64,000 nt of DNA. Source: Mastigias papua (taxonomy: Eukaryota > Cnidaria > Scyphozoa > Rhizostomeae > Mastigiidae). The notes under the pieces were generated by a model, which searched no databases, was not told the DNA's origin, and was given only the letters and a program-made list of their open reading frames with translations. This document shows, piece by piece, positions 61,001 through 64,000 of the stretch; the first letter of the stretch is position 1, and the number at the start of each line of letters is the position of its first letter. The DNA lies in the NCBI GenBank assembly GCA_964019165.1, contig OZ025274.1, positions 11,766,407 to 11,830,406 on the forward strand, written 5' to 3'. The position numbers and the translations under genes were made by a program.

Positions 61001-61246
61001 AACACCTGCAATTCAAAACATATACATAATCCATAAAGTGAGAGCATTGGATCCCCTTCTTAACAAAACAACCAGTTGCAACTGCCTAAGTGAGGCACAA
61101 AGTATACAAAGGAAGAAACAGCTTAAACATACTTGATCAAGAAGAACAACATCACAGAGGTTATCCGTAGCTAGGTCATATGCCAGTGCACTCCCAATTA
61201 TCCCAGCTCCGATAATGCAAATGTCACATGACATCATGTCTGTCAT
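42953..61246 (-). CDS. PIPOX: Peroxisomal sarcosine/pipecolate oxidase-like, complete 9-exon gene (389 aa)
   Basis: PIPOX oxidises sarcosine and L-pipecolate with covalently bound FAD, releasing H2O2, normally in peroxisomes. Exons (transcription order): 61133-61246, 59187-59335, 51836-52049, 51051-51180, 50036-50088, 49319-49471, 48602-48754, 46142-46217, 42953-43080. They join to 1170 nt, one stop, 389 aa, against about 390 for the human enzyme (from memory). Seen: FAD fingerprint IIGAGIIGS (Gly13, 15, 18), [20 protein letters not shown] after it, and the flavinylation context EQCMYM (Cys319) followed by [20 protein letters not shown] and [13 protein letters not shown]. The C-terminus is SYL, not a canonical SKL-type PTS1. 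Intron 2 holds a complete gypsy element in antisense. Related MSOX-family oxidases are the alternative. Confidence 0.92.
44085..44640 (+). mobile_element. Penelope-like element reverse transcriptase remnant
   Basis: The plus strand reads [17 protein letters not shown], then [10 protein letters not shown] and FRKQTFTGL, the order and wording of the Penelope-like RT (DVVSLFTNIPL, FLDIL, RKPTFTGLYT, from memory). Stops and frameshifts make it dead. The GIY-YIG endonuclease is not seen. It lies in oxidase intron 8. Confidence 0.75.
44640..45400. other. Intron 8 sequence, no gene recognised
   Basis: Overlapping ORFs on both strands (44944-45331) have no recognisable family or splice context. Confidence 0.4.
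45410..45935. repeat. Degenerate short-period repeat
   Basis: AATCA-TCATTTCT-like words recur roughly every 25-35 bp (AATCAATCATTTCTCTC, ATTCATTTCT, AATCATTTATTTCT). It looks like an old, strongly decayed tandem array. Confidence 0.6.
46142..46217 (-). CDS. PIPOX: Oxidase exon 8
   Basis: Residues 323-347: [20 protein letters not shown] then GAGFS. Conserved TPDxxFIIDRHP and IGAGFSG blocks near the flavin. Acceptor TTTCAG, donor GTGAGA. Confidence 0.95.
46691..46990. mobile_element. MITE of the TACCGTAAATCCTCG family, copy 2
   Basis: A 300-bp element with ends TACCGTAAATCCTCGAATTA and TAATTCGAGAGTTTACGGTA, near-perfect inverse copies that include a TA on each side. The interior repeats GGGGGCTTATTCGAGG several times. 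Confidence 0.82.
47897..48402. mobile_element. Possible MITE with GACGTC-containing ends
   Basis: The left end GGGACCATACATTTATGACG and right end (inverse GGGGTCATACATATATGACG) pair over about 25 bp with a few mismatches. C-rich patches and further ACGTCG words occur inside. No clear target duplication was found. Confidence 0.5.
48602..48754 (-). CDS. PIPOX: Oxidase exon 7
   Basis: Residues 272-322, from [17 protein letters not shown] to SIVEQCMYM. It carries Cys319, the expected covalent FAD attachment residue. Donor GTATGT. Confidence 0.94.
49319..49471 (-). CDS. PIPOX: Oxidase exon 6
   Basis: Residues 221-271: [41 protein letters not shown]. Matches xRINVCYW ... FPCFL ... YGLPxxEYPGLMK. 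Ends at a weak GTTGGT donor. Confidence 0.92.
49452..49675. repeat. Intragenic duplication, copy 1
   Basis: Includes the 5' edge of exon 6 and intron 5 sequence. Blocks shared with 51626-51819: AAACATTGAT, GTCTTAATCTCAAAA, ACGACATATAAAC, an ACATCTGA array (about nine copies here) and AAACGGGAAGT-TGTGGC then ACTGCATACT. Confidence 0.85.
50036..50088 (-). CDS. PIPOX: Oxidase exon 5
   Basis: A 53-bp exon: (G)[17 protein letters not shown], matching GPWTNxLLxPLGxxxPLQ. Acceptor TTTCAG, donor GTATGT. Confidence 0.92.
50444..50570. mobile_element. Small pogo/Tigger-like MITE
   Basis: 127 bp beginning CAGTTGACACTTAATAATTC and ending TTATCGAACCTCAACCG (inverse CGGTTGAGGTTCGATAA), with TA on both sides. 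Confidence 0.55.
51051..51180 (-). CDS. PIPOX: Oxidase exon 4
   Basis: Residues 160-202: [20 protein letters not shown] then [20 protein letters not shown] and ITS. Matches DAIRQLGGIVRDGEKVVEI ... VKT ... AKSLVITAG. Acceptor CTATAG is inferred by frame. Confidence 0.92.
51626..51819. repeat. Intragenic duplication, copy 2
   Basis: The second copy, in intron 3 right beside exon 3. It contains a decayed version of the exon 6 5' edge (AAACATTGATAGGTATGG) and a shorter ACATCTGA array. Confidence 0.85.
51836..52049 (-). CDS. PIPOX: Oxidase exon 3
   Basis: Residues 89-159: [20 protein letters not shown] to [17 protein letters not shown]. Corresponds to QTGLLLLG ... E-x-x-x-RFP ... GGVIxAxKALRALQ. 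Split His88 codon (CA|C) with exon 2. Confidence 0.94.
52735..53135 (-). mobile_element. tRNA-derived SINE, probable
   Basis: GC-richer than its surroundings. On the minus strand it has a polIII-like head (TAGTCGAGTAGTTAGGACCC, then GTTCTAGCC). The body contains AACTGGGTACCTGGTGGCC and AAAGGAACTGGCCACCCTCC, wording I recall from invertebrate SINEs. ORFs on either strand are incidental. Confidence 0.55.
53594..53839 (+). repeat. 5' LTR
   Basis: Begins TGTCATGAGAGACTACAAAC and ends GGCAGATATAACA. TG..CA termini. No TATA box obvious; promoter elements not resolved. Confidence 0.97.
53848..53865 (+). promoter_or_regulatory. Primer binding site (tRNA-Ser type)
   Basis: TGGCGCAGTCGACAGGAT starts 8 bp after the LTR. 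Its complement, ATCCTGTCGACTGCGCCA, looks like a tRNA-Ser 3' end with CCA. Confidence 0.75.
53928..58142 (+). CDS. Gag-Pol polyprotein of the gypsy element (1404 aa)
   Basis: A single intact frame that copies and integrates the element. Order by residue: Gag capsid region (about 50-250), two CCHC zinc knuckles (about 277 CYRCGG... and 297 CNFCQIKGH...), aspartic protease (Asp359 in [11 protein letters not shown], i.e. DTA rather than DTG), reverse transcriptase (about 500-720, YLDD at 659-662), RNase H (about 800-930, from ACDASN), integrase with HHCC zinc finger (about 1034-1075, HLGHFGMQ ... CRNCIPC) and catalytic Asp1100, Asp1154, Glu1190 (D-x35-E spacing). No frameshift or stop. The start is the first Met after the primer site; a Gln-rich coiled segment opens Gag. 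Confidence 0.96.
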   Translation: MAELKDLVSVLQEQISLQQQQMQLLINERKVDKERFDLLIQKVAVSGSNVSTLPSITANATPNFTPFDSTSELWTDYWARFCTFVGAYSIPEDRKAQVFLTNQSPSVYKLLANLASQQTPPKGINELTLEEIVTFMKDQFDPRRFVVRERFRFWSSMERKPGESIQELAARIRADAATCDFTSIKNPQDEALRTRFMCSVNNEAVLKALFKVKDDELDFNKAIDIAIQTEDAAKVARETVHGSKTQSVQQVKNRPIIPPTQQRAKPQSQGVQPRKVVCYRCGGNNHHAQKCNFKDTTCNFCQIKGHLEKVCRKKQAAQKTSHSVKKINLVHSVLVHEEIVPKLEVSLNIQGNECLMELDTATTGNFLSRTYWEQIGCPPLDEPAWKYESASQHEVPVMGTFIAKATVPGTKHEHNIRFIVSDVPDLNLLGRTATKEMGISVDKVLNATQPCNAVFSHLKADTQLRDKCRLLCNQFPDLWKSELGCLTDFELDIKFKENSQPIFRKARPVPIALEEDLEQAYLDGIAKGVWEPTDFNDYGTPVVPVRKALLPGQTTAKIRVCGDYSVTVNSQLEDHRHPLPLPEDLLRKLGGGYGFTKIDLADAYNQIKLSERSAQRLALSTHKGVLLQKRLPFGIKSAPGYFQMIIDQLTKDLPGVAAYLDDILVSGKDAEDHLRNLTAILQRLNDRGLRCRLEKCEFAKPWVEYLGHLLSIEGIAKGPKVDAVLEMLPPRDVPTLKAFLGSVQFYSKFLPSNLSTICEPLYRLTKKGQPWTWNNEQQNAFDQLKELLSSENVLVHFNRDLPIGIACDASNVGIGAVLFHRYPDGSERPIANVSKTLTDSQRNYSQIQKEALAIIFGLKKFYEYLYGRSFILITDHRPLLAIFGQGKGTPALAANRLARWALLLSQFDYKIEYRRTLQHGNADALSRFPTDTDAQFDREESQDDTETVCSITRICNRITPADHSSLSRESAKDSLLSNVLRFTREGWPPTNSNEGTEMQRLRQLSDSLSICNGCLLLGSRVVIPTSMRRQVLEYLHLGHFGMQRMKQLARTAVYWPNIDEDIENMCRNCIPCGEHQNKPAKPAIHPWMLPEKPWSRLHLDHAINFLGNNWLVVTDAYSKYPCIHATQLTNAKSTIDLLEQDFAHFGFPHTLVTDNATTFMSEEFQSWCKENGIIHLTGAPYHPATNGAAERLVQTFKKALKKSSLPPKKALQEFLMQFRRTPNSSGYSPSELLNSRQIRTKIDTLLPSPAHVAQGKQAHMATKSQQTETIAKIQRQFNVGDTVYALYFGPRRDRDPRWVPAIVTKRKGTRTFNVRVCPRGPIWRRHIEQLQPRYVSEEDNEPGEDPQCFPTSRVPSTENTTYTMHGTDPAPNPKNEIAAQKHDSHILRRSKRTFRPPERFGFPA
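58158..58167 (+). promoter_or_regulatory. Polypurine tract
   Basis: GGTGGGAAGG directly before the 3' LTR, the expected plus-strand primer (one T inside). Confidence 0.7.
58168..58413 (+). repeat. 3' LTR
   Basis: Same length as the 5' LTR, with no difference found on reading. Followed by the CATTG target duplication. Confidence 0.97.
58740..58960. repeat. Dispersed repeat, copy B
   Basis: Shares ordered blocks with 39530-39740 (GAAAATAAAG, CCAAAAGAATG, TAATTGAGTGCT, GTTCTCAT). Non-coding. Confidence 0.65.
59187..59335 (-). CDS. PIPOX: Oxidase exon 2
   Basis: Residues 39-87: [20 protein letters not shown] then [20 protein letters not shown]. HxRGSSHGxSRIIR is the best conserved family motif. 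Acceptor ATAG, donor GTATGA. Confidence 0.96.
59994..60382. mobile_element. MITE-like element with GGTTGCCACAGAA ends
   Basis: The left end ATGGTTGCCACAGAA and right end TTCTGTGGCAATCCTG are inverse. The interior repeats CCTGACTTTTCCC on one side and TTTTCAGGTTTTC on the other. Flanks share TAGAT. It lies in oxidase intron 1. Confidence 0.65.
61133..61246 (-). CDS. PIPOX: Oxidase exon 1 (start)
   Basis: Residues 1-38: [20 protein letters not shown] then [18 protein letters not shown]. Rossmann FAD fingerprint GxGxxG with acidic end LLDQ. Start at 61246; Met4 or Met5 are possible alternatives. Donor GTATGT. Confidence 0.92.
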
Positions 61247-62705
61247 CTTTGCAGAGTATTGACTAAACAGATGAAAATAGCAGTAAAAAGTAACATTCGT
61301 GCAGAAGTACTTCAACATGTCATAAACCTTATTATGCCTTGATAAATGATGTAAGGGCTTATAAATTAACAATAAATGGATTAGAAAATAAGACATTATG
61401 GTAAATGAGGTCCAGCCTCTAATCCAGCACCTAGCCAAATAATAGAAAAATAGTATACTTCCAAACATCCTCATATGAAGTTGAGGAATGGTTTGTGGGA
61501 ACAAACAAATTTAAACTAAAAATCTAAAACTTAATAACTAATAGGAAGCTCATTTTCTGCTATAAGTATGGATAACCCATAAGACTGATTATAAGAATGT
61601 CTTTTACTGACTATCAAGGGTTCCTCTCTACTGAAAATAATGGAAGAATACTGCATTTTGTGGGAGTAAGGCTGTTACTTTTGTAGTTTGACAAAAAATT
61701 ATCAGAATTCAAATTCAAAGATATTGATTGCTGATCATATGCAACCAAGTAAAATGGGAAATGGAGATCACTTTTGCTTTAACCTGCAAACTAGATCTAT
61801 AATTCTCTGTGGATCAATCAGACCATGTCAGACTAGGGCTGCTTCTTATTGATTTTTGGTGATAAATGTTAATAGTGATTTTTTAGATCTCTAAGGTGTA
61901 GTTTTCAAGAGAATGATAACATGTGCATTAGCTGCGATTTTTGAATGCATGAGTATATGCATTGGCCATTGGTTTTGAAATTGAACAACTCAAGAACTAT
62001 TTGAGGAAGTGGCCTGGAAGTTTTTAAAATGTCTCCTTCTGAATACTCGAATCAAGCATCATTGATATGACCAAAATCTTTGGAGTAAAAGATTGTACCT
62101 TGGACAGCTCCCAAAATTTGCAACAGAATAGTCTTTCATAGACTCAAATTGATGCAAAAACAGCAACTATGTAAAGGAAGTGCCTATGCAAATGGTTAAA
62201 ACTCTGCAAGACTGCAGAATATGGACTTTTTTGACAAGATCTCAAGGGTGCGCAAGGAAATAGTACTCAAATTAGACAATTGCATCACGCCCTATCATGC
62301 CCTTCAACACCCTGCAACGCCAATTTCCGTGTGTGCTATATCATTTGCGACAAGGTTTCTTGAGTGTGCACTTGTCAAACACTGCAGTCTGGAACCTCCT
62401 CCATCCATAGACCATAAGTCAACAGTCAACTAATCTGATAACATGAAATCAGAAAAAAACGAAAAACTGATAACAAATATAACAAAAAAAGCCCTAACGA
62501 GATGTTGATGTACTGCTTAGAATACAAAGGAACTTGAGATGGTTCTCTTTGAATTTCCAATGATCATCTCTCTTCTCAGCATGCATGTGCACAGCTTCTC
62601 TGGACCTTTTTACATAGTTTGATTTGGAACCTCGATTTCCGAACGAGGTAAGGGCTAAAGAGCAATGTTTACTGGTTACAACGTTACTTCATTGGAAACA
62701 ATTTC
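61247..62705. other. Divergent intergenic region
   Basis: Between the oxidase start (minus) and the right-hand gene (plus); presumably holds both promoters. No ORF with support (62221-62433 has no motif). Confidence 0.45.
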
Positions 62706-62965
62706 TTGGAAAAGCATCAGGAGGCAGCCACACAGAGATTCAAGCCTTTAGTGAGCAGTTGGAAAGATGTTAGAGAAGTGATGGATGTTGAACTAAGGCT
62801 GGATATGCTGGGACTCTTGTCAACATTGATTATAATTATCCTGACTCTGGTTGTCAAATGGGTGCTAAGGCCTTATGAAGAATGCGAGAGACCCGTTATC
62901 TATTTAAACGAGAATAGTAAAATTGCAAAGGAAGCAATTAAAAGTTGTAGAAGACTAAATGAAGT
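62706..62965 (+). CDS. First exon of an unrecognised membrane-anchored protein
   Basis: Encodes 86 residues plus two bases. One strong hydrophobic segment (about residues 35-51, LGLLSTLIIIILTLVVKWVL) is followed by RPYEECERPVIYLNENSKIA. It ends at a GTAAGT donor. Met26 (MDVELRLD, at 62781) is an alternative start that would put the membrane segment right at the N-terminus. The layout, and KSCRRLNEVY if spliced on, faintly recalls the N-terminus of ABHD2-type hydrolases, but that is a guess. The gene continues off the right edge. Confidence 0.5.
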
Positions 62966-63369
62966 GTAAGTGCTTAAATTTTAGGTAAATCTTTCGCATT
63001 TGTGGCAATATTGCATATTGTTGAAAATAACCCCATTCCATCTCCGCGAACCGGAAACCATTATTGCTGTAGCAACACCCCAGTTTGCATCCTTTTGTAT
63101 TTTTGCAAGGAAGTTTTGTCTTAAGTCAATTTTGAAGCTTATAAGGCTAGTGGTACTAGGATGGTACAGGAAATAGTATCCTAAGTTACTACCAAAGGAC
63201 TATTGAGAATTGACTAAACTCACGGGCGTGGGCGGCTGGAAGCAGTATAACTATAGGTGGCACATTAATTGAAGATATTCAGTGGTTTACAGGTCACTAG
63301 AGACTGGGGAACACCCAACGTACAAAACATTTTGATACATTCGGGGAAATTTCACAAATGTAATGTCTC

Positions 63370-63500
63370 TTATTACATGGGCAAGTAACGGTAGAAATGA
63401 GAGGTTGGATATATGAGAAATACGGTAAAAATTCGAGTATAAGCCGCCGCTGCATATAGGCCGCGCCCGTACTTTATGGCACCCAAAATTGGAAAAAGTC
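63370..63500. repeat. Single end of a TACGGTAAAAATTCG-type element
   Basis: TACGGTAAAAATTCGAGTAT followed by AAGCCGCCGC resembles, but is not identical to, the TACCGTAAATCCTCG family end. No partner end was seen. Confidence 0.3.
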
Positions 63501-63945
63501 TTTTAAGGTTTTTCAATTTAATCAAGTTCTGCAGCATTTTGAACTGATCCTTTGAAGCCATTTGACTGAAAGAAAAACCAGATTGCAAACGGAATGTGCA
63601 CCAGAATTCTTCATCAATAAACCTGCCCATTGACATCAAATATAAAGTCATTCTTGCTGGTAAATCCCATAAAATTCCTCATCCTCCAATTTTCCGGAGA
63701 TATATTCACATTTCTCAGTACTCAAGTCTGTTCTCTGTTCTTGGTAGCACAAGTTGCATCCACATCAGCTTTATGGTTGTGTTTTTAGGCAACCTGCTCT
63801 AAAGGATAGCTGATGTAAGCATGTATGCATACATCTTGGTTTTCTGCCATATTCCTCTCTACATCTATCCATAAAGCATCATCCTCACTCCCATCCAGAG
63901 CATTTGTAATATGCAATGTATTATTTACATCAATATATTTTCTAG

Positions 63946-64000
63946 GTATGAAATGCGAGCAAAACTTTTGCTGATAATAAATGACAATGAAAATTGGAAG
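63946..64000 (+). CDS. Possible second exon of the right-hand gene
   Basis: After a TTTTCTAG acceptor the frame that continues exon 1 (GT|G) reads YEMRAKLLLIINDNENWK without a stop to the window edge. Phase fits; only 55 bp are available. Confidence 0.3.

Overview
This is animal (metazoan) nuclear DNA: AT-rich, intron-rich and crowded with transposable elements. Coding sequence sits in short exons (42-153 bp apart from two) with GT..AG junctions. The Penelope-like, Mag-type gypsy, LINE, SINE and hAT-like debris, plus long (TA)n tracts, suggest an invertebrate, plausibly a marine one such as a cnidarian. I cannot name the species or phylum from sequence alone.

Four genes are supported. (1) Positions 303-787, minus: first coding exon of a secreted M14-type metallocarboxypeptidase whose remaining exons lie off the left edge. 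(2) Positions 11649-36477, minus: a complete 18-exon Slingshot (cofilin phosphatase) gene. Joining the exons gives one 3633-nt frame, 1210 aa, with the catalytic signature HCRRGISRS. (3) Positions 42953-61246, minus: a complete 9-exon peroxisomal sarcosine/pipecolate oxidase (PIPOX-like) gene of 389 aa with the FAD fingerprint and the flavinylated Cys context. (4) From 62706, plus: first exon of an unrecognised membrane-anchored protein running off the right edge.

Layout: 0.3-0.8 kb carboxypeptidase exon; 1-9 kb mostly LINE, SINE and MITE wreckage, including one LINE interrupted by two independent DNA elements; 9.25-9.55 kb a large (TA)n(CA)n(TA)n microsatellite; 11.6-36.5 kb Slingshot, whose introns hold several MITEs, two LINE fragments, (TA)n blocks with a recurrent hammerhead-like flank and an 84-bp minisatellite just upstream of exon 2; 36.5-42.9 kb intergenic with an 8-bp-TSD MITE and diverged repeats; 43-61.2 kb the oxidase gene, whose intron 2 hosts a structurally intact, apparently recent Ty3/gypsy (Mag-like) retrotransposon in antisense; 61.2-64 kb a divergent intergenic region and the start of the right-hand gene.

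The genes are not functionally linked: each is an ordinary conserved animal gene. I did not find a convincing new multi-gene system. The least explained signals are the hammerhead-ribozyme-like cores recurring beside (TA)n tracts, several non-autonomous DNA element families with clean target duplications, and an internal duplication inside the oxidase gene that carries a decayed copy of an exon boundary. Exon calls come from reading splice sites and frames by eye and from remembered family sequences; no alignment or search was run.
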